Shown here: positions 15,187 through 24,815 of the stretch, piece after piece
How the letters are laid out: each line of letters begins with the position of its first letter
How positions within the stretch are numbered: position 1 is the first letter of the stretch
NCBI GenBank assembly: GCA_017052515.1
Contig: JAFHKR010000038.1
Location: 186,001-250,000, forward strand
Origin: Fictibacillus nanhaiensis
GTDB lineage: Bacteria; Bacillota; Bacilli; Bacillales; Fictibacillaceae
Direction: 5' to 3'
Length of the DNA stretch: 64,000 nucleotides
Program-made: the position numbers and the translations under genes
Notes under the pieces: model-generated
Told to the model about the DNA's origin: nothing
Databases searched by the model: none
What the model saw: only the letters and a program-made list of their open reading frames with translations

Positions 15187-16926
15187 ATGACAGCGATTTC
15201 AAAAGAGATGGAATATTTCCAAACATTTATCGATCAGCTTTCTGAAGCGGTAGTAGTTTTAAATAAGAATGAAGAAATAACGGCAGTGAATCAACACTAT
15301 TTGAATCTGACAAATCAAGCTGACTTTGAAACACGAAAGTCAGTGGAAGAAGTCCTTTTACGTCATTCAGACGGTGAAGAAGGAACATTGCTTGCTGTGA
15401 ATGGTTTTATTTCGGTAAAAGTGAGTGAAGGAACTTTGCCGTTTGGTGAGAGCTCTGTACGCTATTATATCTTGAAAGAATTGCCGGCTGTCGTTCATTC
15501 TTGTCAGGAACCTCTTATGAAAACGTTAATGAACATTGTTCCCGATTTTATTGGCATCAAAGACGGGGATGGGCGCTTTATATTTGCGAATGAATTTGTA
15601 GGTGAACTTTTTGAACTGCCTGGATTCGATTTTACAGGAAAGACCGATGCTGACTTAGCAGAGATCACGCCTGACTTTCGAGATGTATTTCAATATTGTA
15701 TCGAAACGGATGAGCAAGTGTGGCAGGCAAGAGAAATTGTAAGGTGTGAAGAATTCGTGCCTGCACGAGACGGCAGTACGCGTTTTTTTGATGTATACAA
15801 AATTCCTGTGTTTCATCCAGACGGAACTCGCAAAAACTTGCTTGTATTTGGCCGGGAGGTAACGGAAAAGATCGAGTCCCGACAACTGCTAGAAGAGAGT
15901 GAAGCGAGATACAGACTGCTCGCTGAAAATGCGATGGATATGATCACGACACATAAAGCTGATGGATCGTTTACGTATATCTCACCTGCCTCGTATGCGT
16001 TATTAGGGAAAAGACCTGAAGAAATTTTAGGGGAAACCGGCTATGGGATGCTTCATCCCGATGACGAAGAAGTTTCTAGAAAAGCACACGAAGAGTTAAT
16101 GGCTGGACCATGTACGAAAACCGTTCCTTTTCGATTACAGCATAAAGACGGCCATTATGTGTGGCTCGAAACATCGTGTAAAAGCATCACGGATGATACA
16201 GGGAAAGTCGTCGAGATCATTGGGGTAACGCGTGATATATCAGATCGAAAAAAATCAGAAGATATGCTGCGTCAGTCCGACAAACTTTCGATCGTTGGTC
16301 AGCTTGCGGCTTCGGTTGCGCATGAAATCCGAAATCCGTTGACATCACTAAAAGGATTTATTCAGTTTTTACAAGAAAGCCACGGGATTAATCCATCCAA
16401 CTACTACAGCATCATGGACAAAGAATTGGACCGCATCGATCAGATTATGGGACAGCTATTATTGCTGGCAAAACCGCAAGTTCGAACGTTTAAGAAGACG
16501 TGTTTAAAAGAGATCATCGAGTTTGTGGAAGCCCTACTTCAGCCTGAAGCGATCGTACAAAACATTCAGATTCGTACGAAGATGCCTAAAGCTCTTCCCC
16601 ATATTCATGCTGAAGAAAACGAGCTGAAACAAGTGTTGATCAACTTATTGAAAAATGCGATCGATTCGATGGTGGATGGCGGAGAGATCACGATTCAAGC
16701 ACAGATGATAGACGGCCAGATTCATGTGACCGTAAAAGATCAAGGGTGTGGCATTCCGAGAAATCGAATCGAGAAAATGTGTGAACCTTTTTATACGACG
16801 AAAGAAAAAGGAACTGGGCTTGGTCTCATGATCAGCTCTAAAATCATGAAAGAACATAACGGTGAACTTCGGTTTACGAGCATAGAAGGCAAGGGTACGA
16901 CTGCTAGTATGATTTTACCTGTGTAA
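15187..16926 (+). CDS. PAS-domain sensor histidine kinase, sporulation-kinase type
   Basis: A 579-residue soluble kinase without membrane helices. Three PAS-like segments (about residues 10-100, 115-235 and 240-355, the last with the PAC motif VVEIIGVTRDISDRKK) precede the dimerisation domain with phospho-accepting His in SVAHEIRNPLTSLKGF and a C-terminal ATPase (N box LKNAID, G boxes DQGCGIP and GTGLGL). This architecture is that of the orphan KinA/KinE kinases feeding Spo0F. AAAGGGGGG lies about 9 bases before ATG 15187, so that start is preferred over ATG 15163. No response regulator is adjacent, spo0F lies 25 kb away, and a 0A box lies upstream. Confidence 0.8.
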   Translation: MTAISKEMEYFQTFIDQLSEAVVVLNKNEEITAVNQHYLNLTNQADFETRKSVEEVLLRHSDGEEGTLLAVNGFISVKVSEGTLPFGESSVRYYILKELPAVVHSCQEPLMKTLMNIVPDFIGIKDGDGRFIFANEFVGELFELPGFDFTGKTDADLAEITPDFRDVFQYCIETDEQVWQAREIVRCEEFVPARDGSTRFFDVYKIPVFHPDGTRKNLLVFGREVTEKIESRQLLEESEARYRLLAENAMDMITTHKADGSFTYISPASYALLGKRPEEILGETGYGMLHPDDEEVSRKAHEELMAGPCTKTVPFRLQHKDGHYVWLETSCKSITDDTGKVVEIIGVTRDISDRKKSEDMLRQSDKLSIVGQLAASVAHEIRNPLTSLKGFIQFLQESHGINPSNYYSIMDKELDRIDQIMGQLLLLAKPQVRTFKKTCLKEIIEFVEALLQPEAIVQNIQIRTKMPKALPHIHAEENELKQVLINLLKNAIDSMVDGGEITIQAQMIDGQIHVTVKDQGCGIPRNRIEKMCEPFYTTKEKGTGLGLMISSKIMKEHNGELRFTSIEGKGTTASMILPV

Positions 16927-16933
16927 TGTAATG

Positions 16934-16970
16934 GGCTTGAGCGGATGATTGTTTTCAGCTCAAGTTTTTT
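16934..16970 (+). terminator. terminator of PAS kinase gene
   Basis: GCTTGAGC pairs with GCTCAAG, followed by seven T residues. Confidence 0.8.
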
Positions 16971-16984
16971 TGTGGCAACTACAT

Positions 16985-17022
16985 AAAAAAGAAGCTTTTC
17001 ACTTCTTATCGAGTGAAAAACT
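16985..17022 (-). terminator. terminator of the YfmJ-like gene
   Basis: Minus strand TTTTTCACT / AGTGAAAAG, followed by CTTCTTTTTTATG. Confidence 0.7.
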
Positions 17023-17042
17023 CCCTAATCTATCGCCTTTTG

Positions 17043-18056
17043 TTACATGTTCTCAGGCTCAGCTACTTTAACAAGCTGTTTTCCAGTGTTCTCACCTGAA
17101 AAAAGTCCTAAGAACGCATCAATCGTATTTTCAAAACCGTCAACGATGTTTTCGCTATAAGAAATTTTGCCTTCTTTTACCCATTTCGCAAGTTCGATCG
17201 CGCCTTCTTCAAAATGAGCGGCATAATCGCTAACGATGAATCCTTTCATCAGCGCACTGTTGATCAGAATTTGACTCTGCATACGTGGACCAACGTCTGC
17301 TTTTTCAAGGTTATAAAGCGCGATCTGTCCGCAAACTGGAATGCGAGCGCCTTTGTTGATCAAAGCGAGCACGCTATCAGAGATCTCTCCTCCGACGTTA
17401 TCAAAATAAACGTCAACGCCGTCCGGACAAGCCGCTTTTAACGCTTCATATACATTTTCTGTCTTGTAGTTGATCGCAGCATCAAAGCCTAGCTCGTCTT
17501 TTAAGTATGAGATCTTATCATCTGAACCTGCGATTCCGACAACACGAGCACCTTTGATCTTAGCGATTTGGCCAACAATCGTACCAACAGCTCCAGCTGC
17601 GCCGCTGACTACAACCGTTTCGCCTTCTTGTGGGTTACCGATATCTAATAAACCGAAGTATGCGGTTAAGCCAGTCATACCTAACACACCAAGGTTTGCA
17701 GTAAGTGGAGCTAGAGATGGGTCTAATTTACGTACTTCAGCATCACTTGCTACGTTGTATTTTTGCCACGCTAAGTTACCAATGACGAAGTCGCCTTCTT
17801 CTAGCTCACCTGAACGAGATTCAACAACTTGTCCGACGATTCCACCTGAGATTGGTTCGTTTAACTGAAATGGAGGCACGTAAGATTTTCGGTCGCTCAT
17901 GCGTCCTCTCATATACGGATCTACGGAGAGATAGATCGTCTTTAAAAGTACCTGATTATTTTCAAGTGCAGGAGTAGAAGCTTCCTCGAAGCGGAAATCG
18001 CTTTTTTGAGGTGCGCCTTTTGGTCGATTCACGAGTAAAATTCTTTCGTTTTTCAT
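17043..18056 (-). CDS. yfmJ: NADP-dependent oxidoreductase, YfmJ/CurA type
   Basis: A 337-residue zinc-independent medium-chain dehydrogenase/reductase, similar in length to B. subtilis YfmJ (339 aa). The N-terminal catalytic domain carries SVDPYMRGRMSD; the Rossmann domain carries the NADP-binding loop VVSGAAGAVGTIVGQIAK at about residue 150, then YFDNVGGEI. Members reduce alkenal/one or prostaglandin-type double bonds (leukotriene B4 12-hydroxydehydrogenase, curcumin reductase), so the likely role is detoxification of reactive carbonyls. It is monocistronic. GGAGGATC lies just upstream of the start. Confidence 0.8.
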   Translation of the reverse strand: MKNERILLVNRPKGAPQKSDFRFEEASTPALENNQVLLKTIYLSVDPYMRGRMSDRKSYVPPFQLNEPISGGIVGQVVESRSGELEEGDFVIGNLAWQKYNVASDAEVRKLDPSLAPLTANLGVLGMTGLTAYFGLLDIGNPQEGETVVVSGAAGAVGTIVGQIAKIKGARVVGIAGSDDKISYLKDELGFDAAINYKTENVYEALKAACPDGVDVYFDNVGGEISDSVLALINKGARIPVCGQIALYNLEKADVGPRMQSQILINSALMKGFIVSDYAAHFEEGAIELAKWVKEGKISYSENIVDGFENTIDAFLGLFSGENTGKQLVKVAEPENM

Positions 18057-18277
18057 ATAAGATCCTCCTCATTTCTATTTCATCTTCTCGAGAGTATAAT
18101 ACGCCATTCACTACTATCATTCCAAATCATCCACTCATGAAAACGTGTTTTTAGGATAAATTTACCTAATAAGACTAACAATTTTTAAAAAGACACCCAT
18201 AAGGTTGAAGGGAAGCAGTGAAATCTTTTATAATAGGTAAGTTAAAGAGGTACATCAAAAAAGGAAGTGTTGTTCGC

Positions 18278-18718
18278 ATGGATCAAGATACGGAATTGTC
18301 TGTTGCGCTTTCGATAAGTTCAGAAGTACATTTCAGCGGTGAAGCAGAGAAACATTTCACCGAGACAGAAGGCAAGCTCTATAAAAGAGGGGACGTCACC
18401 TATCTTCAGTATAAAGAAGAGATAGAAGGTGCAGGTTCTGTCAATAATGTGATTAAGATCACGCACGCTGGTATTCTGATTATCCGCTCAGGCAGTGTAT
18501 CTATGAAACAGAAATATTTAATCGGCCAGACGACAAAAGGCATGTACGACAGCCCGTATGGCCAGCTTTGGATGGAAACGACTACACATGAAATGAATTT
18601 CCGCTGGAATCAGCAAAAGCAGACGGGAGATCTGAGTCTTGCTTATGAGCTAGTTCTGCAGGGTGAACATACAGGAACACATCGAATCAAGATTAATTTT
18701 CAGGAGGCAAAAGCATGA
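18278..18718 (+). CDS. ywiB: DUF1934 beta-barrel protein YwiB
   Basis: A 146-residue protein of the YwiB/DUF1934 family (calycin-like beta-barrel), directly upstream of argS as in B. subtilis. Conserved elements are [23 protein letters not shown] in the middle and [11 protein letters not shown] near the end. I prefer ATG 18278 with AAGGAAGTG about 9 bases upstream; the reading could extend to 18218 but those 20 residues are not family-like. The stop overlaps the argS start as ATGA, so the two are translationally coupled. The function is unknown. Confidence 0.82.
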   Translation: MDQDTELSVALSISSEVHFSGEAEKHFTETEGKLYKRGDVTYLQYKEEIEGAGSVNNVIKITHAGILIIRSGSVSMKQKYLIGQTTKGMYDSPYGQLWMETTTHEMNFRWNQQKQTGDLSLAYELVLQGEHTGTHRIKINFQEAKA

Positions 18719-20385
18719 ATATCCTTGACCAAGTCAAGCAGCTGTTAAAAGAAGAGATCGAAGAAGCGGTTGTAAAAGCAGGACTCGCTAAAAAAGAAGA
18801 ACTGCCAGCAGTCGTTCTTGAAGTACCAAAAGATAAAGCGAATGGTGACTTCGCGACAAACATGGCGATGCAACTAGCGCGTGTCGCGAAAAAAGCACCT
18901 CGCATGATCGCGGACGACCTTGTAGCGAACTTTGATAAAAGTAAAGCATCTATCGCAAAAGTTGAGATCGCAGGTCCTGGTTTCATTAACTTTTACATGG
19001 ATAACTCTTATTTAACAGAGCTTGTACCGACTGTTCTAAAAGCAGGCAAGGATTACGGAAGAACTCAGCATGGCGGCGGTAAAAAGGTTCAAGTCGAGTT
19101 CGTATCTGCGAACCCAACAGGAACGCTTCACTTAGGACATGCACGTGGTGCAGCTGTTGGTGATACGATCTGTAATATCCTAGACTATGCAGGCTATAAC
19201 GTTTCTCGTGAGTTCTACATCAACGATGCAGGAAACCAGATCAACAACTTAGCTACGTCGATCGAAGCTCGTTATTTCCAAGCCCTTGGCAAGGATAAAG
19301 AGATGCCTGAAGATGGTTACCACGGAGCGGATATCATCGAGTTTGGTAAAGATCTTGCCGAAGAGTACGGCGATTCTTGGTTAGATAAAGAAGAGAGCGA
19401 GCGTGTAAGCTTTTTCCGTGAATACGGTCTTACACGAGAGCTTGAGAAACTAAAAGCAGATCTTGCTGAATTCCGTGTGGATTTTGACGTTTGGTTCTCT
19501 GAGACTTCTCTCTATCAAAACGGAAAAATTGATGCAGCACTTGAAAAGTTAAAAGCAAAAGGTGTTGTGTATGAAGAAGAAGGTGCGACGTGGTTCCGTA
19601 CGACAGATTATGATGATGACAAGAACCGTGTACTCATCAAGAATGACGGATCTTACACATACTTAACACCAGATATCGCGTATCATAACGACAAGTTTGA
19701 GCGTGGATTTGAGAAGTTGATCAACATCTGGGGAGCAGACCACCACGGTTACATCCCGCGTATGAAAGCGGCTATTCAAGCACTTGGTTATGATAAAGAA
19801 CAACTCGATGTGATGATCATCCAGCTTGTTTCTCTTTTCCAAAACGGCGAAAAAGTGCGTATGAGTAAGCGTACGGGTAAAGCTGTAACGCTGCGTGAAC
19901 TTATGGAAGAAGTGGGAATCGACGCGACTCGTTATTTCTTTGCGATGCGTTCAAACGATACTCACCTTGATTTTGATATGGACTTAGCGGTTTCAAAATC
20001 GAACGAAAACCCTGTGTTCTACGTACAATACGCACATGCACGTGTATGCAGTATGCTTCGCCAAGGGGAAGAGATGGGTCTTTCTTATGATGGAGACGTA
20101 GATCTTTCTCAAATTGATTCGGAAAAAGAGTTTGAGCTGTTGAAGAAAATTGGAGAGTTCCCTGCTGTGATCAATGAAGCAGCAGAAAAACTTTTGACGC
20201 ACCGTGTTACGAATTATGTGTTCGAACTAGCTTCCGCTCTTCATAGCTTCTATAACGCAGAGCGTGTACTCGATCCAGAAAACAAAACAAAATCACAAGC
20301 GCGCTACGCATTGATGAAAGCTACTCAAGTTACAATTGAGAATGCATTGAACATCGTTGGTGTAGAAGCGCCTGAGCGTATGTAA
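18715..20385 (+). CDS. argS: arginyl-tRNA synthetase
   Basis: A 556-residue class I aminoacyl-tRNA synthetase that charges tRNA-Arg. The N-terminal Add-1 domain (about 1-115) is followed by the HIGH-type motif HLGH at 139-142 and the KMSKS-type motif VRMSKRTGK at about residue 380, then the helical anticodon-binding DALR domain at the C-terminus. AGGAGG lies 8 bases before the ATG, inside ywiB. No T-box leader is visible, expected since it is coupled to ywiB. A strong tetraloop terminator follows. Confidence 0.96.
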   Translation: MNILDQVKQLLKEEIEEAVVKAGLAKKEELPAVVLEVPKDKANGDFATNMAMQLARVAKKAPRMIADDLVANFDKSKASIAKVEIAGPGFINFYMDNSYLTELVPTVLKAGKDYGRTQHGGGKKVQVEFVSANPTGTLHLGHARGAAVGDTICNILDYAGYNVSREFYINDAGNQINNLATSIEARYFQALGKDKEMPEDGYHGADIIEFGKDLAEEYGDSWLDKEESERVSFFREYGLTRELEKLKADLAEFRVDFDVWFSETSLYQNGKIDAALEKLKAKGVVYEEEGATWFRTTDYDDDKNRVLIKNDGSYTYLTPDIAYHNDKFERGFEKLINIWGADHHGYIPRMKAAIQALGYDKEQLDVMIIQLVSLFQNGEKVRMSKRTGKAVTLRELMEEVGIDATRYFFAMRSNDTHLDFDMDLAVSKSNENPVFYVQYAHARVCSMLRQGEEMGLSYDGDVDLSQIDSEKEFELLKKIGEFPAVINEAAEKLLTHRVTNYVFELASALHSFYNAERVLDPENKTKSQARYALMKATQVTIENALNIVGVEAPERM

Positions 20386-20394
20386 TATATAGGG

Positions 20395-20425
20395 AAAACC
20401 TGTCTTCGGACAGGTTTTTTTCTTT
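20395..20425 (+). terminator. terminator of argS
   Basis: AACCTGTC-TTCG-GACAGGTT with a following T run; a classic UUCG-loop terminator. Confidence 0.9.
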
Positions 20426-20436
20426 TTGGAAGAAGT

Positions 20437-20650
20437 TTGCGACCGATTCTAGGGTTTTATGCTCGATGCCAGGAATTTATGCTCGATGCCGGGGATATAT
20501 GCTCGATGCCGGGGATTTATGCTCAATGCCAGGGATTTATGCTCAATGCCAGGGATTTATGCTCGATGCCAGAAATTTATGCTCGATGCCAGTGATTTAT
20601 GCTCGATGCCAGGAATTTATGCTCGATGCCGAGAAATTATGCTCGATTCT
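20437..20650 (+). repeat. 20-bp array A8, ten units
   Basis: Ten copies of a 20-bp unit with core GCTCGATGCCAGGAATTTAT, beginning every 20 bases from 20461 to 20641, preceded by TTTGCGACCGATTCTAGGG. It lies 12 bases beyond the argS terminator. Reading frames open across it merely because the unit lacks stops; they have no SD and I do not call them genes. Confidence 0.9.
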
Positions 20651-20741
20651 CATTATTCACGAGCTCACCAAAACAAAAAAGGAATTTCAAAGCTTTTCTT
20701 GAATTCTATTGAAGCACATCAATGCTTAGGAGGTTCATAAA

Positions 20742-21308
20742 ATGACATCATCCAACAAAAGCCCTTTTGTTATCGGACAGATTGAAGGGTATTCGAAAGA
20801 ATTTTCTAACTTGATATCCATGATGGACTACACGAGGGAAACGACGATCTGGGATGTCCACGATCTATCCGTAGAAGAGCTTGATTACCGAATCAACGGA
20901 ATCGGAAATTCAATCGGTATGCTGCTCGCCCATCTTGTGGCTGTAGAAAAAATTTATCAATTTATCACATTTGAGGGAAAAGATCTGCCAGAAGAGGAGA
21001 TCGAGCGTTATGCAGAAACCTTGCAGCCTGCACTCGATCTAGGTGAGGCAGCGACGATTATCCATGGCAATACAGCAGAATTTTATCTAGAAGACTTAAA
21101 AAAGACTCGTGAAATTACCTTACAGCATTTTCAGAAGCTTGAAGATTCCTGGCTCTATGAAACAACACCATGGTGGGGGAATGAACTTGGTAACAATTAC
21201 TTTAAATGGTTTCATGTATTTGAAGATGAACTGAGTCATCGCGGCCAGATTCGTATTATAAAAAAGCAGTATGAACTCGCGACAACGAAATCTTCTACGC
21301 AATCCTAA
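20742..21308 (+). CDS. DinB-like metalloprotein (DUF664)
   Basis: A 188-residue four-helix-bundle protein of the DinB/YfiT family. Expected metal-ligand histidines appear in MLLAHLVAVEK (about residue 66) and in WFHVFEDELSHRGQIR near the C-terminus. Family members are putative thiol S-transferases or damage-inducible proteins, so only a general function can be given. AGGAGG precedes the ATG by 8 bases. It is followed by the small XapX gene and a hydrolase on the same strand, possibly one transcript. Confidence 0.8.
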   Translation: MTSSNKSPFVIGQIEGYSKEFSNLISMMDYTRETTIWDVHDLSVEELDYRINGIGNSIGMLLAHLVAVEKIYQFITFEGKDLPEEEIERYAETLQPALDLGEAATIIHGNTAEFYLEDLKKTREITLQHFQKLEDSWLYETTPWWGNELGNNYFKWFHVFEDELSHRGQIRIIKKQYELATTKSSTQS

Positions 21309-21398
21309 CCGCAACGAAAAAAGGGATAATGTCGGGATAACATGCCATATTAATAAGAAATAGGTTTGGAAACTCATTTGAAAGAGGGGGGTACATAT

Positions 21399-21569
21399 AT
21401 GAAGTTGATCGTATTATCACTGATAACAGGCGCTCTTGTAGGCTTTGTTTTCGCCCTGTTAAAACTCCCGATTCCGGCACCACCCGCATTACCAGGAATC
21501 ATGGGCATCATCGGTATCTATTTAGGCTATCAAGCTTACATCTGGGTGGCAGGTACTTTTCTAAAGTGA
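21399..21569 (+). CDS. XapX-domain small membrane protein
   Basis: A 56-residue protein with two hydrophobic helices (about residues 2-20 and 30-52) and the XapX/DUF1427 motif LPIPAPPALPGIMGIIGIYLG. GAGGGGGG precedes ATG 21399 by about 9 bases; an in-frame ATG at 21366 lacks an SD. The hydrolase gene starts 7 bases after its stop. The function of XapX proteins is unknown; they are small membrane proteins. Confidence 0.8.
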   Translation: MKLIVLSLITGALVGFVFALLKLPIPAPPALPGIMGIIGIYLGYQAYIWVAGTFLK

Positions 21570-21576
21570 GGAAAAG

Positions 21577-22350
21577 ATGGCATTAGCCGGGCTGACCTCT
21601 GAGTTGCAAATCTATTATGAAAAGCTAGGGACCGGTGCTCCGATTGTTTTTTTACATCCGCCCGGTATGAGTCATCTCGTGTTCAAGTATCAAAGAGAAT
21701 TAGCAGCATATTACCAGACGATCTTTCCTGATTGTAGGGGGCACGGTCGTTCGTCTACTAAAGATCCAGAAAGCTTTACGATATGGGACTTGGCAGATGA
21801 TGTCGCTTCTCTATTGGACCATTTATTATTAGAAGAAGCGTATATTTGCGGGTATTCAGCAGGTGGTTCGGTCGCACAGGCATTTGTTCAAAAATATCCG
21901 CATCGGACAAAGGGCCTTATTTTGAGTGGAGGCTTTTCTCAAGTTTCTACATTCGCACTGAAGAAACAGTTTCAAACAGGAATAAGGCTGGCAAAAAATG
22001 CACCAGCCCTACTTAATCAGATTCTCGTCAGCACACACTCGAATTCTCCGGAAGATCGAAAAGAAAAGTTGTCTTATCATAAGCAGACCGATCCTAAAAC
22101 GTGTCAGCGATTCTACCAAGAAAGTCTTTCCTTCCAATGCACGGATCATCTAAAAGAGTGGCGCTTTCCGTTGTTGTTCATCTACGGGGAACAAGCGGAA
22201 TATATGCATCCTTATAGAAGGATCTACGCAAGAAATGTTCATGCGAAAGCCAAGTTTGTTTTAATAAATAAAGCGCTGCATCAGCTTCCGATCAAGCATT
22301 ATGCAAGCTTCAATGCAGAGATTAAAAAATTTATTCCATGCCTTACATAA
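21577..22350 (+). CDS. alpha/beta hydrolase
   Basis: A 257-residue alpha/beta-fold hydrolase. The oxyanion-hole strand IVFLHPPGMSH, the arginine-glycine turn DCRGHGRSS, the nucleophile elbow GYSAGG (Ser at about residue 90) and a C-terminal His in INKALHQLP outline the usual triad; the acidic residue should be in FIYGEQAEYM but is not certain. GAGGAAAAG lies just before the ATG. It follows XapX by 7 bases and its end overlaps the convergent uvsE end by 8 bases. Substrate unknown. Confidence 0.78.
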   Translation: MALAGLTSELQIYYEKLGTGAPIVFLHPPGMSHLVFKYQRELAAYYQTIFPDCRGHGRSSTKDPESFTIWDLADDVASLLDHLLLEEAYICGYSAGGSVAQAFVQKYPHRTKGLILSGGFSQVSTFALKKQFQTGIRLAKNAPALLNQILVSTHSNSPEDRKEKLSYHKQTDPKTCQRFYQESLSFQCTDHLKEWRFPLLFIYGEQAEYMHPYRRIYARNVHAKAKFVLINKALHQLPIKHYASFNAEIKKFIPCLT

Positions 22351-23299
22351 GGATGGTTCCACCGCTCATCCTCTTAAAGCCGCGTACTTTCTCCAGTTCA
22401 CTAACTAGCTGTAGAACAGCGCGGTCTTTTTGTTTCGCTTCAATCATTACATCCAGCTCATCGGTATAATTAGACATCAATTTAAAGAACGGCAGCACAT
22501 AATCCAGACTTACAAAGTCATGGTGACTTCTGTACGCTTTCTCGTCTTTTGGTGAGGAAAGATGAACTTTTGGCGGTCGACCTGTATTCTCCCACGTTTT
22601 CACGAACCTCGGTAACAATTCCTCTAGCGAGCCATTGTCATCCGGATTGGCCATATAATGATGGTAATCAAACATAAGTGGAATGCCTTCATTTTCACAG
22701 ACTTCTAGCGTCTCTTGGGTCGTGAATGTTTTATCGTCGTTCTCAAGCGTCATCCGCGCTTTAACGTCAGACGGGAGAAGTTTAATATTTTCATAAAAGC
22801 GTTCTAAAGCAGACGGCTTATCACCATAAGCCCCGCCAATATGAATATTGATATAGCTTCTGTCCTCGATACCCATGCCTTTTAGTAGATCAAAATGATA
22901 TTGCATATCTTTCACCGCGTTTAACGTTACCTCTTTCCGAGGGCTCGTAAACAAGGTGTACTGGTTAGGATGCATGCTCGTTCTGATGTTGTGTTTTTTA
23001 ACGAGCTTTTCGATCTCTTTGCATTCTTTCTTCGTGTGCTTTAGAAAATCCCAACCTGCTTCAGGGTGGGTAGCTAAAGGAACGATTGAAGAAGACATGC
23101 GGTGAAGAGGAAGTTCGTGCGCAATACAATAATGAAGAACGCGTAAAGTGCGCTCGAGATTGTTTTTCGTGATGGCAAGCAGCTGTGCTGTGCGTTCTTT
23201 TTCATCACGTTTTTGATACGTAGCATAAGTCATCGTTTTTGCAGGTGAGGCCTCATATAAGTTGAGAGCCGTTGATACAAATCCGAAAGATGTTAACAT
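22343..23299 (-). CDS. uvsE: UV damage endonuclease
   Basis: A 318-residue TIM-barrel endonuclease of the UVDE family (B. subtilis YwjD/UvsE, about 320 aa), which nicks DNA 5' of UV photoproducts independently of UvrABC. Family motifs are LRVLHYCIAHELPLHRMSSS, TSMHPNQYT, INIHIGGAYGDK, LENDDKTFT and FDYHHYM, supplying the metal-binding His, Glu and Asp residues. AGGGGGC precedes the ATG. In spores it repairs UV lesions during germination. Position next to the cardiolipin synthase gene equals the ywjD-ywjE order of B. subtilis. Confidence 0.92.
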   Translation of the reverse strand: MLTSFGFVSTALNLYEASPAKTMTYATYQKRDEKERTAQLLAITKNNLERTLRVLHYCIAHELPLHRMSSSIVPLATHPEAGWDFLKHTKKECKEIEKLVKKHNIRTSMHPNQYTLFTSPRKEVTLNAVKDMQYHFDLLKGMGIEDRSYINIHIGGAYGDKPSALERFYENIKLLPSDVKARMTLENDDKTFTTQETLEVCENEGIPLMFDYHHYMANPDDNGSLEELLPRFVKTWENTGRPPKVHLSSPKDEKAYRSHHDFVSLDYVLPFFKLMSNYTDELDVMIEAKQKDRAVLQLVSELEKVRGFKRMSGGTILM

Positions 23300-23378
23300 G
23301 TTTGCCCCCTGTTGTTTTGTATGTTTTTTGAATAATGATTGGTGCAGTAGAAAAGCATTTTGATTTGCTTCAAAGACA

Positions 23379-23508
23379 AGTTGATTGGAGTGTAAGGTTA
23401 CCGACTCCTGCGGGACAAGCGGTCAGGTGAGACCCTTAAGGGCGCAAAGCGGCAAGGGGCTCACCGCCTGCCCCGCGGAAAGCGAGCAACCTGAAACGGA
23501 AATCAATC
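23379..23508 (+). repeat. ~130-bp hairpin repeat, copy 4
   Basis: From GTTGATTGGAGTGTAAGG to GAAACGGAAATCAATC. The apical stem is GTGAGACCCTT / AAGGGGCTCAC. It sits between the starts and ends of uvsE and clsB. Confidence 0.88.
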
Positions 23509-23543
23509 ACTCTCATATTCTCCATAGCACTTCGATTACTTGT

Positions 23544-24731
23544 TTATAAAAAAGGCGATAGCGCAAAACCCACCATTTCTTTAAATCGAACTTTAACGGA
23601 ACTCCGTGTCTTCTTTAAACGTGCTAGCGTCAATTTCTCAGAGCGTTCAAGATCTGAATCGAGCACCTGCTTCACAGCTTGTATCTCGGTTTTGTCTGTA
23701 AAGATGCAATTTAGCTCGTCGTTATAAAAAAAGCTGCGAAGATCGAAGTTTGCCGTACCTATATCACAGATTGAATCATCGAACATAACGATTTTGGAGT
23801 GATAGAATCCTTCATGAAACTGATAGATCTCAGCACCCGCTTTTAAGAGCGGTTTGACATAACGATAAGAAGCTTCTTGGACAAAAGGGTGGTCGGGGTT
23901 CATGGGAACGAGTATCTTCACATTGACACCACGATCTAGAGCTGACAAAAGCGCTCTGTTCATCTTTTTACCCGGAATAAAGTATGGTGAACCTATAAAA
24001 ATGCTTTTTTTCGCTTGTTTTATTTTTTCATAAAAATAGTGATACCCAGCTTGTCCTTTTGAAGGAAGGAGCAACAGATCTTTTTCTTCTATTTCCTGAG
24101 TAAGAGATGAAACACTATGCGTCATCTTTTCATTTGTTGAACCGTTCCAATCATCACTAAATAGACGCTGCAATTCAATCACAGCATGACCTCTTAATTT
24201 TAAATGATAGTCGCGCCAGTCTCCAAACCGTGTGACTCTGCCAATATATTCATTTCCTACGTTATAGCCGCCTAAGTAACCAATCTGTGAGTCGATGATC
24301 GTGATTTTACGATGGTTTCGATGATTAACCCGGTATAAAAGGTACGGAAATTGAGGCTTGTTGCTGTATTCAAAATGGACACCAGCGTTTTTGAGACTGT
24401 TCACCGTCTTTTTTTTCAATCCATAACTGCCCATGTAATCCAGGAGCAATCTTATTTCTAAACCTTCCTTGGCTTTATTGATCAATTTTGCACATAGCTC
24501 TTGGCCGAGTTCGTCATCACGCCATATGTAGAACTGTATGTATATGGACTTCCTGGCTTCATCAATATCTTGAAACAGAGAATCGAAAAAATGAGACCCC
24601 GTCGTTAAAAGATGCAAGTTGCCTTTCGTAGTTACAGGAGGTTCTTCTTTTGCAGTCGTTTGTTTATGTCCTAAATAAAAGTCGATCCAAGCCAAAAATC
24701 CAATGACTATCAGTAATAAAACGAACCACAT
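23544..24731 (-). CDS. clsB: cardiolipin synthase, phospholipase D type
   Basis: About 395 residues with one N-terminal membrane anchor (MWFVLLLIVIGFLAW) and two HKD motifs, HRNHRKITIIDSQIGYLGG and FYHSKIVMFDDSICDIGTANFD, which form the shared active site joining two phosphatidylglycerol molecules. It matches B. subtilis YwjE in length and location beside uvsE. AAAGGAGG lies 8 bases before ATG 24731; an in-frame TTG at 24755 would put the SD inside the gene, so I reject it. YwjE is one of several cardiolipin synthases in B. subtilis and is linked to the forespore. Confidence 0.9.
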   Translation of the reverse strand: MWFVLLLIVIGFLAWIDFYLGHKQTTAKEEPPVTTKGNLHLLTTGSHFFDSLFQDIDEARKSIYIQFYIWRDDELGQELCAKLINKAKEGLEIRLLLDYMGSYGLKKKTVNSLKNAGVHFEYSNKPQFPYLLYRVNHRNHRKITIIDSQIGYLGGYNVGNEYIGRVTRFGDWRDYHLKLRGHAVIELQRLFSDDWNGSTNEKMTHSVSSLTQEIEEKDLLLLPSKGQAGYHYFYEKIKQAKKSIFIGSPYFIPGKKMNRALLSALDRGVNVKILVPMNPDHPFVQEASYRYVKPLLKAGAEIYQFHEGFYHSKIVMFDDSICDIGTANFDLRSFFYNDELNCIFTDKTEIQAVKQVLDSDLERSEKLTLARLKKTRSSVKVRFKEMVGFALSPFL

Positions 24732-24815
24732 CTTCTTCTCCTCCTTTTGTAGCAAACTTTTTTATAGTATACCCTCACCATATAAAACCACTAAAAAAAA
24801 TTTTTTAACGGATGT

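Noticed and set aside
20437..20650. CRISPR array
   Set aside because: Units are contiguous with no spacers, unit length is 20 bases and there are no cas genes.
20459..20740. Open frames across the argS-downstream array
   Set aside because: They consist of translated 20-bp units (repeating LCSMPGIYA-like blocks), have no SD and change frame with the period; they are by-products of a stop-free repeat.
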